64,000 nucleotides of DNA from Streptomyces sp. ITFR-21 (GTDB taxonomy: Bacteria > Actinomycetota > Actinomycetes > Streptomycetales > Streptomycetaceae): contig NZ_CP134605.1 of NCBI RefSeq assembly GCF_031844685.1, positions 1 to 64,000 of the forward strand. The letters are read 5' to 3'. A program made the position numbers and the translations under genes. A model generated the notes under the pieces. That model did not search any database, was not told the origin of the DNA, and was given only the letters and a program-made list of their open reading frames with translations. Shown here in pieces: positions 53,819-62,614 of this stretch (its first letter is position 1; each line of letters opens with the position of its first letter).

Positions 53819-53962
53819 CCGCGCGCCGGACGGCTGAGCGGGGCCCGGCGACGCCCGGCCCCGCCCCGCGACGGAGGCCAGGACCCCGGTCAGCCCGTGC
53901 CCTCGTCGACGCCGGGCGCCCGCCGCCGGTTCGCCGGCCGGGCCCGCGTCGGGGTCCGGGAC
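53819..53962. other. Short convergent spacer
   Basis: Gap between convergent genes, with GC-rich inverted motifs (GGGGCCCGGCGACGCCCGGC ... near 53839-53865) that may terminate transcription. Confidence 0.35.
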
Positions 53963-54895
53963 CTACCGGGTGAACCGGGCGAGGCCCTCCGCGTGCCGGA
54001 CGGCCTCGGCCAGGACGGGGCTCTCGGCGGCGGCGTCGGCGGCGGGCGGGCGGCCACCCGCCCGCCGTTGACGACGGGCCAACGGGGTGCCCATGCGGGG
54101 GACGTCCGCGGCTTCGCGGGCGGCGATGGTCCTGGGCCGCGGGCGGGCACGGGGGGACGGGGCGGAGCTGTCGACGGTGGAGGCGACAGCGATGATGAGG
54201 GCGATCTGGTCGGCGAAGTCGGGCCCCGGCAGCGGGATCTCGACGTCGGGGTGGACGGCGTAGCCCGCGGCGACGACCGGCGGGACGTAGTCCATCACGG
54301 CGGTGACGACCTCGGTCCTGGACCTGCCCGCGGAGATCCGCAGCAGCCGGCCGAGAATGCGCAGCATGGTCGGGGTACTGGCGTCGGCGTCGGTGCCCAG
54401 GATGTCGGCCGGCCCGCCGACGCCCGGCAGGCAGGGCGACTGGGGCGCCGGCTGGGTGTCGATGGCGGTCTGCCGGCGCCACCAGGTGGCCGCGTGGGTC
54501 TCACCGAGGGAGAGGTGGTAGAGGTAGAGGCAGTACGAGGCGATGTCGTCGCCGGCGCCGGCGGCGTACTGCCACCAGAAGCGGGCGCCCTCCTCCACCG
54601 CGGCGAGCTGGAGGACGCAGCCCAGCACCCGGGCGCTGTGCGGAGCGGGGAGCTGCTCGGTGACGAACTCGTCGAGGGCGAAGGCCGCGGTCTGGGTCAC
54701 GACCGCGTCGCACAGGGTGTTCAGGCTGGTCGCCGCGGCGTCGCCGGTCGCGTCCCGGCGGGTCACGGACCACGTACGGTCCGTGAACCGCGCGGCCTCC
54801 GGGCAGACGGTGTCCTCGTGGGGGACGACATCGGCCGGGACGTCGGGGTGTTTGAGCAGCAGGGCGCGCGACAGGAGCTGGTCGATCGAGCTCAC
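53963..54895 (-). CDS. Uncharacterised actinobacterial protein of regulatory operon
   Basis: GTG 54895 overlaps the stop of the preceding gene as GTGA. About 310 residues: a helical N-terminal half (SSIDQLLSRALLLKHPDVPA) with a Trp/Tyr-rich segment (EGARFWWQYAAGAGDDIASY) and a GD...SLGETHAATWWRRQTA region, then an Arg/Ala-rich tail. No signal peptide or catalytic motif. It is the third gene of a three-gene overlapping operon and probably works with the HTH regulator before it. Confidence 0.6.
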   Translation of the reverse strand: MSSIDQLLSRALLLKHPDVPADVVPHEDTVCPEAARFTDRTWSVTRRDATGDAAATSLNTLCDAVVTQTAAFALDEFVTEQLPAPHSARVLGCVLQLAAVEEGARFWWQYAAGAGDDIASYCLYLYHLSLGETHAATWWRRQTAIDTQPAPQSPCLPGVGGPADILGTDADASTPTMLRILGRLLRISAGRSRTEVVTAVMDYVPPVVAAGYAVHPDVEIPLPGPDFADQIALIIAVASTVDSSAPSPRARPRPRTIAAREAADVPRMGTPLARRQRRAGGRPPAADAAAESPVLAEAVRHAEGLARFTR

Positions 54896-55803
54896 CGGGT
54901 GGATCCTCCCGAGTCGGTGGGGTGGGAACTTCGGATGCCTTCGAGGGTCCCCCGGGCGTGGTGCTCGAAGGCACCGGCGAGGGCCGGGGAGACGCCGAGG
55001 ACTTCGGCGGCCTTGTCGGTGTCCATGCCGCACATGTACTGCAGGACGGTCACGTCGAGCTGGTTGTGCGGCAGCCGGCTGATCGCGTCGAACAGCTCCA
55101 GCGACTCGCTGACCTGTGCGAGGTGGGCCTCCGGGTCGTCGGCCCGGTCCTGGGCCACGGTGGAGAAGGCGGCGGGGCGCAGGTCGGGACGGCCGTCGGC
55201 GTGCTGCGGGGTCCGGGCCATGACCCGTTCACGCAGCACGTTCCAGGCGTAGCGGGGGACGTTATCGCTGGCCAGGGCGTCGTCCCAGCGCACCCACAGG
55301 ATGTCGAAGGTCTCGCGGACCACCAGGACGGCCCGCTCGTGGACCTGGAGGAAGACCCGGGCGAAGTCGGTGTACGGCTCACGCACGGTCTCCTTGAAAC
55401 CCTCGTGCTCCAGGGGCGGAACGCGCGGGCCGTCGGGGTACACCTGCCGGATGCTCCGCTCGATCCAGTCCGCTTCCCGGTGTGCTTCCCGGGCGGCCTC
55501 GGTCCACAGCCGCTGCATCGGCCAGGTCGGTATGTCCAGCGCGTGGATCACGCTGTAGGTGAGCTCCCAGCCCGGGTAGTAGCCGTTGCCGCGCAGCAGT
55601 TCGGAGATGCGGGTCTTGGAGTAGCCGGAGCGGACCACCAGGTCGTTTAGCGTCAGACCGCTGGCGGACAGCTTGGTGCGGACCGGCTCCAGCCAGGCGC
55701 GGTGGGAGACCCCCGCGGTGTCCGAGATCGGACCGGGTTTGCGGCCCCGCCGACTGGGAGGCTCCGCTTCGGGCGACTGGGGCGCCATGGATGCCCCGGT
55801 CAC
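54892..55803 (-). CDS. HTH regulator with sigma-region-4-like C-terminus
   Basis: GTG 55803 overlaps the upstream stop as GTGA; ATG 55788 is the alternative. Residues about 40-85 hold an XRE-type helix-turn-helix (LTLNDLVVRSGYSKTRISEL). The C-terminal part (ISRLPHNQLDVTVLQYMCGM followed by AAEVLGVSPALAGAFEHHAR) has the LP...Q..V..L......AA..LG.S pattern of ECF sigma region 4. The combination suggests a transcriptional regulator that resembles, but is not, a full sigma factor, because no region 2 is present. Members of this operon type seem widespread in Streptomyces. Confidence 0.65.
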   Translation of the reverse strand: MTGASMAPQSPEAEPPSRRGRKPGPISDTAGVSHRAWLEPVRTKLSASGLTLNDLVVRSGYSKTRISELLRGNGYYPGWELTYSVIHALDIPTWPMQRLWTEAAREAHREADWIERSIRQVYPDGPRVPPLEHEGFKETVREPYTDFARVFLQVHERAVLVVRETFDILWVRWDDALASDNVPRYAWNVLRERVMARTPQHADGRPDLRPAAFSTVAQDRADDPEAHLAQVSESLELFDAISRLPHNQLDVTVLQYMCGMDTDKAAEVLGVSPALAGAFEHHARGTLEGIRSSHPTDSGGSTR

Positions 55804-56084
55804 CGGGACCGCTCCTCGTTGTCGCCGACGGGGGCGGGGGCGGCCGGCGGCGCGGGGGCGGCCGGCGCGGTCGTTGTGGCGGGGGCGGCCGGCACCGTCG
55901 GCGCGATGGCGGTCGCACGCCGGGCCTCGGCGCCGGTGACCGCGTGGACGACCTGCTGCACGAGCAGCCCGAGCGAGGGAACCAGCGTGGCCACCGCGGC
56001 CAGCTGCCCGAGCACGGCCATCACCACGCTCCACGAGAAGACCGCCACCAGTACGACGGCGGTCAACACCTGCTTACTGGACAT
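55800..56084 (-). CDS. Small membrane protein, first gene of operon
   Basis: ATG 56084 (MSSKQVLTAVVLVAVFSWSV) stands behind AGGATTAGG. Of 94 residues, the first 50 form one or two hydrophobic helices (VLVAVFSWSVVMAVLG, LVPSLGLLVQQVV) and the last 45 are Ala/Pro-rich. It overlaps the HTH gene and so is co-translated. It could anchor or sense for the regulator; this is inferred from context only. Confidence 0.6.
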   Translation of the reverse strand: MSSKQVLTAVVLVAVFSWSVVMAVLGQLAAVATLVPSLGLLVQQVVHAVTGAEARRATAIAPTVPAAPATTTAPAAPAPPAAPAPVGDNEERSR

Positions 56085-56864
56085 CGCACCTAATCCTGTC
56101 GGAACCGTCCGGAAGGCCCCCCGCAGCGGTGCTGAAGCGCCGTCAAGAGGCCGGGACGACAGCATGGTCCGTAAGCGGGCCACCACGCCACGTGATCATG
56201 GGCTTACGGAACAATGACCCGTGGGGCCACTGGGGCACACGGGGCCGTCCGGCCCTCGGGCGGGACCGAACGGCCCTCGGGCGGGGGGCCGGACGGGTCG
56301 GCGCCGGGGGGAAGGGGACAGATGATGACGCAGTGAATTCGTTTGGGGATGAAGTCTCCGGTTCTCCTTGCGCCGCGCCCTCCGGTGCCATCCTGGAGAC
56401 CAGGCGCCACTGGCGTCGGCCTTCCCGTCCGGAAGGCCGTGCCGTCCCCGTGCTGAAGAACCACCAAGGGGGATTGCACACCGTTCCCGCCCGGCCCCCG
56501 TCCGGGCGGGAACGGATCCCCGCCGGGGCGGCGGCGTCGGGACCGCTTCCCCGCAGCGCACCCGACCGTTGCGGCGCACCCGACCGCCGCGGTGCGTGCT
56601 GCCGTCGGCTGCCCGCGTCCGCCGGGTGGCGGCGGTCGCAGTACTCTCTTGATCCTCACGGCCCCTTTTTCGCGGCGCCAGGGTGTTTCCCGGCGCCCGC
56701 CTGTGTCTTCGACACGCAGCCCTCCGGTGTGAGGGGTAGGCCGAACGGATGCCGTGGGCCCCGGCAGATCGGCCCGGCTGCCGGCGGAACCCGAGTACGG
56801 AACCGGGCGTCGGGGGGTTACGAACAGCGGCTCCCCCACAAGAGGCAGCGCGAGGGCGGATCAG
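56085..56864. other. Intergenic region between divergent units
   Basis: About 780 bases. A less GC-rich spot near 56320-56360 (GATGACGCAGTGAATTCG) may be a promoter. Otherwise frames on both strands are compositional. No RNA gene or repeat was recognised. Confidence 0.35.
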
Positions 56865-59612
56865 GTGGACGAACAAGACGGCGCGGGCATACCCGGCGAG
56901 GACGGCGGAGCGGCTCCGCAGGCGCGGCCGACCGGGCAGCGGCGCCCCGGTCCGAGTCCCGCGGCGAACGCGGCGAAGGCGCGGAAGACGGCGGCCGGGA
57001 CCCGTGGCAAGGGCGCGCAGGCGCCTGCCGGGAGCGGGCGGCCGGTGGCCCCCGGGGCAGCGGTGGCCGCGCGGGCGGCCGGGGCGGAAGTACCCGCTGC
57101 CGCGAAGGTGACGGCGGGTCCGGAACCCGCCGCGGCCGGGCCGGGGCTTTTGGGGGCGGCCGCGAAGGCGACGCGGCGGACAGCGGGCCGGCCGGCGGCG
57201 AAGCCGCGGAAGCCCTCCGCGGCCGCGGGCGCGGCGAACGGCGCGCCGGTCGGGGATGCGGCCCCGTCGGAGGACGGCGCGGCGGCGGTCACGGAGCCGC
57301 ACGTCGCTGCCGCCCCGGAGGTGGCGGAGGCTCAGGAACCGGGCACCGAAGCGGTGGCGCAGACCGCGGCGCCCGCGGCGAAGAAGGTCGCGGCGGTGCG
57401 TACGGCGGGGCCGAGGACGGCGGCGGGCGGGCCGGGGGCGCGGGTGCGGAAGGGCGCCGCTGGCAGGACCGCGCCGGGTACGGGCCCCGCCGCGACCGCG
57501 GAAGCGGAGGGCGAGGTTTCCGGCCGGCCCGCAGCGCCCGTGGACGGGCGGGCTGCAGCAGCCGCGTCCACGGTGGGTGCGGCGCCGGCGTCCCCGTCCG
57601 CCGCAACGGCAGTGGCGAAGGGGCGCGGGGCGTCCGCGGGCGCGAAGGCGGCACCCGCCGCACCCGCCGCACCCGCCGCACCCGCCGCACCCGCCAAGCC
57701 GGCCGTACGGGGGCCGAAGGCCGCCCGGGTCGCGGACACGGAGCCGGGCCGGGCCGGGCCGGCGGCACGGCGGGGGAAGGCCGCCGCGTCCCGGCCCGCC
57801 GCTTCGGCCGAGGCGCCGGAGGCTTCGGCAGTGCAGGAAGCGCCGGAGCCCCGGGAGTTGGGCGCCGGCGGGGTCGTGAGACTGCCCGTGTCGCCGGAGG
57901 GCGGGCCGTGGCAGCTGCCCGACCACGTGTACGAGGCGGATCTCGGCGACGGGGCCGCCGGGCGGGTGGTGCGGGCGCGGCACGAGGCCACCGGGACCCC
58001 GGTCGCGATCACGTACCTGCCGCCCGCGCTGGCCGAGGACGCGGGCTTCCGTGCGGCGTTCCGGGCTGAGGCCGAGCTGCTCGGCAACCTCGACTCGCCG
58101 TACGTCGCGCGGTTGCACGCCTACGTGGAGGACGGTCCCCGGGCCGCGATCGTGACGGAGTCGGTCGACGGCGTCGGTCTGGACGTCCTGCTGCGGGACA
58201 AGGGCGCGACCGCCCCCGAGCCCGCCCTCGCCGTCCTCAAGGGGTCGCTGCTCGGGCTCGCCGCCGTCCACGGGGCGGGTCTCGTCCACGGCGACCACCG
58301 GCCGGCGCGTGTGCTGGTCACCGCCGAGGGCGCCGTCAAGGTCGCCGGCTTCGGCGTCTCGGCACGGGGCGCGCAGGACGGTACGCCCGCTGGCACCCCC
58401 GTGTACATGTCGCCTGAGCGGTGGGCGGGCGGCCCGGCCACGGCTGCCTGCGACGTGTACGCCGCGGTGGTCACCTTCTACGAGTGCCTCACCGGCACGA
58501 CGCCGTACGCGGGCGCCACCATGGCGGAACTCGCGGACGGATACGCCGCGGCGCCGGTCCCCGACGGCAACGTCCCGGAGCCCGTACGGTCGCTGGTGGC
58601 CCGGGGGTTGACGAAGGATCCGGCCGAACGGCCGCAGGACGCCGCGGAGTTCGCCGGCGAGGTGGAGGCGGTGGCCACCGCGGCCTACGGCGAGGGCTGG
58701 GAGGACCGCGGGCATCGCGGACTCGCCGCGCTGGTCGGCCTGTTGCTGCCGCCGTCCGGCGGGGTCGCTCCGGACACGGCCCCGCCGGCGCGGACCGCCC
58801 CCGAGCCCGTCGCCACCGAGCCCGTCGCCACCGAGCCGGGCATCGCGCCGTTGTCCGGCGCGGGCGCCGGGGGCGTCCGCGCCGGGAAGGGGCCCGCGGG
58901 CGCCGGGGGCCGCGGGCCCCGGTTCGGGCGGCGCGCCAAGATCCTGGCGGTCGCCGTCGCGGCCGTGCTCGTCGCGGGCGCCGTCGCCGTCACCGCCGTG
59001 GCGACCGGCAGCGACGACGACACCGCCGCGGTGCGGCCCGCCCCGGCGGTCGGCACCTCGCTGATCTCGGCCCCGGCTCCCGTTGCCGCCCCGCCCTCGG
59101 CGGAGGCCACCACCGCCTCCCCGGCCGCCAGCCCCTCGGCGTCGCGCCCGGCGGCCACCGCGGCCGCGCCGACCACCCCCGTCGCGCAACCGCCGGCCAC
59201 GCCCGCCGACAGCCGGGCCGCGGCCCCGGGCGCCGTGCCGACCACCCCCTCGGCCGGTCCCGCGAAGACCGCCGGGTCGGCGGGCGGGCCGCATGTCGCC
59301 TCCGTCGCCGTCACAAGCTTCGCGTGCGCCGCCGGCAGCCACACGGCGACCGCCACGGTGTTCGTGCGGTACGACGGTGCCGCGGCGGGCACGCTGCACC
59401 TCACCTGGTGGCGCAGCAGCACGGGGAGGCCGGCCGGGGCGGCCACGATGACGCCGCAGACCGCGCGGTTCCCCAAGGGGGCGACGAGCTACACCTTCAC
59501 CGACACGCTGACCTTCACACCGGGTGGCAGCAGGCCGTATGTCGGTCTCACCGTCTCCACCGACCCGGCGGCCGACTCCGGCAACGGTTCCTACGGGGTC
59601 GGCTGCCACTGA
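56865..59612 (+). CDS. Membrane pseudokinase with histone-H1-like N-terminus
   Basis: GTG 56865 (VDEQDGAGIPGEDG) has a GGGCGG box upstream. Residues 1-340 are low-complexity Ala/Pro/Lys/Arg like histone H1 (AAKARKTAAGTRGKGAQAPA). A PknB-like kinase domain (about 350-610) follows, but key residues are changed: the VAIK Lys is Thr (PVAITYLPP), HRDxKPxN reads HGDHRPAR, and DFG is GFG (VAGFGVSA). APE is kept (YMSPER). A single membrane helix (LAVAVAAVLVAGAVAVTAVA) leads to a Ser/Pro/Ala stalk and an extracellular beta-rich domain with two Cys. It should be catalytically dead and act as a sensor or scaffold. A terminator follows. Confidence 0.8.
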   Translation: MDEQDGAGIPGEDGGAAPQARPTGQRRPGPSPAANAAKARKTAAGTRGKGAQAPAGSGRPVAPGAAVAARAAGAEVPAAAKVTAGPEPAAAGPGLLGAAAKATRRTAGRPAAKPRKPSAAAGAANGAPVGDAAPSEDGAAAVTEPHVAAAPEVAEAQEPGTEAVAQTAAPAAKKVAAVRTAGPRTAAGGPGARVRKGAAGRTAPGTGPAATAEAEGEVSGRPAAPVDGRAAAAASTVGAAPASPSAATAVAKGRGASAGAKAAPAAPAAPAAPAAPAKPAVRGPKAARVADTEPGRAGPAARRGKAAASRPAASAEAPEASAVQEAPEPRELGAGGVVRLPVSPEGGPWQLPDHVYEADLGDGAAGRVVRARHEATGTPVAITYLPPALAEDAGFRAAFRAEAELLGNLDSPYVARLHAYVEDGPRAAIVTESVDGVGLDVLLRDKGATAPEPALAVLKGSLLGLAAVHGAGLVHGDHRPARVLVTAEGAVKVAGFGVSARGAQDGTPAGTPVYMSPERWAGGPATAACDVYAAVVTFYECLTGTTPYAGATMAELADGYAAAPVPDGNVPEPVRSLVARGLTKDPAERPQDAAEFAGEVEAVATAAYGEGWEDRGHRGLAALVGLLLPPSGGVAPDTAPPARTAPEPVATEPVATEPGIAPLSGAGAGGVRAGKGPAGAGGRGPRFGRRAKILAVAVAAVLVAGAVAVTAVATGSDDDTAAVRPAPAVGTSLISAPAPVAAPPSAEATTASPAASPSASRPAATAAAPTTPVAQPPATPADSRAAAPGAVPTTPSAGPAKTAGSAGGPHVASVAVTSFACAAGSHTATATVFVRYDGAAAGTLHLTWWRSSTGRPAGAATMTPQTARFPKGATSYTFTDTLTFTPGGSRPYVGLTVSTDPAADSGNGSYGVGCH
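57651..57695 (+). repeat. 9-bp tandem repeat, five units
   Basis: GCACCCGCC repeated five times without change inside the pseudokinase N-terminal region, encoding Ala-Pro-Ala triplets. It is in frame and therefore length-variable without frameshift. Confidence 0.85.
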
Positions 59613-59641
59613 CCGTCCCCGCTCCGCGCCCCCGGGCGCCT

Positions 59642-59677
59642 GGCCCCGGCCCCGCGGTGTCCCGCGGGGGCGGGGCC
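59642..59677. terminator. Strong hairpin after the pseudokinase gene
   Basis: GGCCCCGGCCCCGCGG and CCGCGGGGGCGGGGCC pair in 15 of 16 positions around a short loop, 29 bases past the stop. Confidence 0.7.
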
Positions 59678-60030
59678 GCGGTTCTTCCCGGCGTCCGGCG
59701 CCGTTGCTCCGCGGTCGCGGGCCGCCCGCGACCGGCGCAGAGCTCCCCCGTGCGGGCGTCGACGGCAAGAGCGCCCCCGGGCCTCGGGACGCCCTCGCGC
59801 CGAACGGTACGTGCTCAGGGGAGCGGGAACCGCGCGCGACCGCCCGGCGGCCGGTGGTCCGGACACGGCAGGATCAGCCCCTCGGGCGAGTGACGGTTCG
59901 CGGCGCCGCCGTGGCCGATCGCACAGTTCCCGGGCGCACCCCGGCGCGGGGCAAGGTGGCAGGGGCGTCTATTATCACTTGCAGGAGCCAAGCAACTAGT
60001 GGTCGGTCGGCACGGGACACGAGGTGGGCG
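59678..60030. promoter_or_regulatory. Promoter region of the MarR/exporter unit
   Basis: About 350 bases. The segment 59965-60005 (GGGCGTCTATTATCACTTGC, then AGGAGCCAAGCAACTAGTGG) contains the only AT-rich bases. CACTTGCAGGAGCCAAGCA with nearby inverted elements could be the MarR operator/promoter. Frames here lack family features. Confidence 0.4.
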
Positions 60031-60534
60031 ATGGGTGCGGAAGACGACGGGCAGGACGGCGTCGCGGAGGGGGCCGTGCTCGGCGACGAGATCGTGCGGA
60101 TGACGCGGCAGATGGGCGCGTGGAGGCAGCGGGCGCGGGAGGAGCACTGGGGGGACCGGCTGCTGCTGGGGCGGCTGACGGACTCCGGTCCGCGGCGGGC
60201 GACGGATCTGGCCGCCGACACGCTGCTGGACCTGTCCACGGTGAGCCGGCAGATCCGGTCCCTGGTGGAGCGCGGGCTGGTGGAGCGGCGTCCCGATCCT
60301 GAGGACCGGCGCGGCACGCTGCTGCTCCCCACCCCGGCCGGGGCGCAGGCCGTGCGCGCCTTCCGGGCCCAGCGCAACGAGCGGCTGGGCCAGGTGCTGG
60401 CCGGCTGGCCCGCCGAGGAGCGGCAGGCGTTCGTCCGGCTGCTGGGCCGCTTCAACGACGAGTTCGCCGAGCGCCATCTGCGGGCGCCGCGTGCCGCGCC
60501 CGGTCCGGGCGGCGGGGACGCCGGCGCCGGTTGA
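60031..60534 (+). CDS. MarR-family transcriptional regulator
   Basis: ATG 60031 stands behind GAGGTGGG. The winged-helix core is clear: LLLGRLTDSGPRRATDLAAD, TLLDLSTVSRQIRSLVERGL (recognition helix) and VERRPDPEDRRGTLLLPTPA (wing). 167 residues. It is followed after 82 bases by a drug-exporter gene on the same strand, so it very probably represses that exporter and responds to one of its substrates. Confidence 0.92.
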   Translation: MGAEDDGQDGVAEGAVLGDEIVRMTRQMGAWRQRAREEHWGDRLLLGRLTDSGPRRATDLAADTLLDLSTVSRQIRSLVERGLVERRPDPEDRRGTLLLPTPAGAQAVRAFRAQRNERLGQVLAGWPAEERQAFVRLLGRFNDEFAERHLRAPRAAPGPGGGDAGAG

Positions 60535-60616
60535 CGCCGCCGGCCCGTTCCCGCAGCCCGTTCCGTACCACCCCGCCGCGTGTGCGCACGTCCGGCCGGA
60601 AACAGGAGAGCACCAC

Positions 60617-62353
60617 GTGAGCAGCACCCACACCCCGGCCGTGTCCGCGCCGCCGGAGCCCGCCCCCGGCGGCCTGTCGCACCGCCAGATCCTGACCATC
60701 CTCAGCGGCCTGATGCTGGGGATGTTCCTGGCCGCGCTCGACCAGACCATCGTCAGCACCGCGATCCGCACCATAGCCGACGACCTGCACGGTCTGAACG
60801 AGCAGGCGTGGACCACCACCGCGTATCTGATCACCTCGACGATCGCCACGCCGCTGTACGGCAAGCTGTCGGACATCTACGGCCGCAAGCCGTTCTTCCT
60901 CGCCGCGATCAGCATCTTCATCACCGGCTCGATCGCCTGCACGTTCTCCACCTCCATGGTGGAGCTCGCGGTGTTCCGGGCCTTCCAGGGGCTGGGTGCC
61001 GGCGGCCTGATGTCGCTGGCGCTGGCGATCATCGGGGACATCGTGCCGCCGCGGGAACGGGCCCGGTACCAGGGCTACATCCTGGCCGTGTTCGGCACCT
61101 CCAGTGTCGCCGGGCCGCTCGTCGGCGGGTTCCTGGCCGGCCAGGGGACCCTGCTGGGGATCTCCGGCTGGCGCTGGGTCTTCCTGGTCAACGTGCCGAT
61201 CGGGATCCTCGCCCTGGTCGTGGTTGCCAAGGTGCTGAACGTGCCGCACAGCCGGCGGGAGCACCGCATCGACTGGTGGGGGGCGGTGACCATCGTGGTC
61301 GGCGTGGTCCCGCTGCTGCTGGTCGCGGAGCAGGGCCAGAGCTGGGGCTGGCTGTCCACGCGTGCGGTCGCCTGCTTCGTGACCGGCGCCGTCGGCGTGG
61401 TGGCCTGGGTGCTCGTCGAGTTCTCCATGGGCGACGACGCGCTGATCCCCATGCGCCTGTTCCGCAACAAGGTCTTCAGCCGGACCAGCCTGCTCAGCGT
61501 CCTGGTCGGCATGACGATGTTCGGCGGGCTGCTGATGATCCCGCAGTACCTCCAGATCGTGAAGGGCGCCAGCCCCACCACGTCCGGCCTGCTGATGCTG
61601 CCGCTGATGGTGGGCATGATGAGCGCGTCCATCGCCACCGGCCAGACCATCGCGCGTACCGGGCGCTACAAGGTCTTCCCCGTCGTCGGCACCGCCCTGA
61701 TGTGCGCGGCGATGCTGCTGTTCCACTACCGGGTGCAGTGGGACACCCCGCTGCCGGAGACAATGGTCTTCATGGCGGTCATGGGCGTCGGTCTCGGCTT
61801 CACCATGCAGACCCTGACCCTCTCGGTGCAGAACGCCGTCCCGCCGCGGGACATGGGCACCGCGACCGCCTCGGCGACGTTCTTCCGCCAGCTGGGCGGC
61901 ACCGCGGGCACGGCGGTCTTCCTGTCCGTGCTGTTCAGCACCGTCACCGACAAGATCACCACGGCCTTCGACGCCGCCCGTGCCACTCCGGCCTTCCAGG
62001 CGGCCCTGCGCGCCCACCCCGGCGCGATCACCCCGGACAGCGCCACGTCGGTGCTGAGCGACTCGTCCTTCATCAAGCACCTCGACCCGGCGCTGGCCGC
62101 GCCGTTCAAGCAGGGCTTCGCCTCCTCGATGCACCTGGTGTTCATCATCGTGGCGGGTGTGGCGGCGCTGTCCTTCCTGCTGATGCTCACCATCCGCGAG
62201 GTCCCGCTGCGCAGGCTGTCGGGCGCGCAGGCGAGGGCCGCCGCGGAGGCGGCCGAGGCGGACGCCGCGGCGGCCACCGCCGGCGGACCCGCCGTGCCGG
62301 AGCCGGTACGGCAGGCGCAGACGCGGACGCCGCCGGACGGCGGCGAGCACTGA
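60617..62353 (+). CDS. DHA2-family (EmrB/QacA-type) multidrug exporter
   Basis: GTG 60617 follows GGAGAG. 578 residues with about 14 hydrophobic helices. Motif LGMFLAALDQTIVSTAIRTI is in helix 1, motif A LYGKLSDIYGRKPFF is in loop 2-3, and AVFGTSSVAGPLVGGFLAG (motif C) is in helix 5. The C-terminus is an Ala/Glu-rich cytoplasmic tail. It should export drugs or secondary metabolites in exchange for protons. Co-transcription with, or repression by, the MarR regulator upstream is likely. Confidence 0.95.
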   Translation: MSSTHTPAVSAPPEPAPGGLSHRQILTILSGLMLGMFLAALDQTIVSTAIRTIADDLHGLNEQAWTTTAYLITSTIATPLYGKLSDIYGRKPFFLAAISIFITGSIACTFSTSMVELAVFRAFQGLGAGGLMSLALAIIGDIVPPRERARYQGYILAVFGTSSVAGPLVGGFLAGQGTLLGISGWRWVFLVNVPIGILALVVVAKVLNVPHSRREHRIDWWGAVTIVVGVVPLLLVAEQGQSWGWLSTRAVACFVTGAVGVVAWVLVEFSMGDDALIPMRLFRNKVFSRTSLLSVLVGMTMFGGLLMIPQYLQIVKGASPTTSGLLMLPLMVGMMSASIATGQTIARTGRYKVFPVVGTALMCAAMLLFHYRVQWDTPLPETMVFMAVMGVGLGFTMQTLTLSVQNAVPPRDMGTATASATFFRQLGGTAGTAVFLSVLFSTVTDKITTAFDAARATPAFQAALRAHPGAITPDSATSVLSDSSFIKHLDPALAAPFKQGFASSMHLVFIIVAGVAALSFLLMLTIREVPLRRLSGAQARAAAEAAEADAAAATAGGPAVPEPVRQAQTRTPPDGGEH

Positions 62354-62614
62354 GGGGGTACGGCGGGCCCCGCTCACCGGTCCGGGCGGACCGGCCGGTG
62401 GACAGCCGGCCCCGCCGGGCCGCGCCGGAAGCCGCCCGCGGGCCCCACGGGACCACTGTGGCCCGTCGTTCGGGTCTGCGCGGATCAAGGAGCGGGGTCC
62501 GGTGCGGCGCGGCTGCGAGGCCGGGGAGGAGGGCGGCGTGGTGTGTCGTCGGCCGGCGCGCGGCAGGCCCGCATGCCGGACCCCGCGGCACCGCGCGGAT
62601 CCACCCGGCGGACC
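62354..62614. other. Convergent spacer
   Basis: About 260 bases between convergent genes with no coding support. GC-rich inverted motifs around 62376-62400 (CCGGTCCGGGCGGACCGGCCGG) may serve as terminators for both sides. Confidence 0.4.

Noticed and set aside
56196-59768. 1,190-codon open frame antisense to the pseudokinase
   Set aside because: Arg/Gly/Pro-rich composition artefact without start context or motifs.
60452-62488. 678-codon open frame antisense to the exporter
   Set aside because: The exporter frame has DHA2 motifs and helices; the antisense product is Asp/His/Gln/Arg-rich nonsense typical of mirrored codons.
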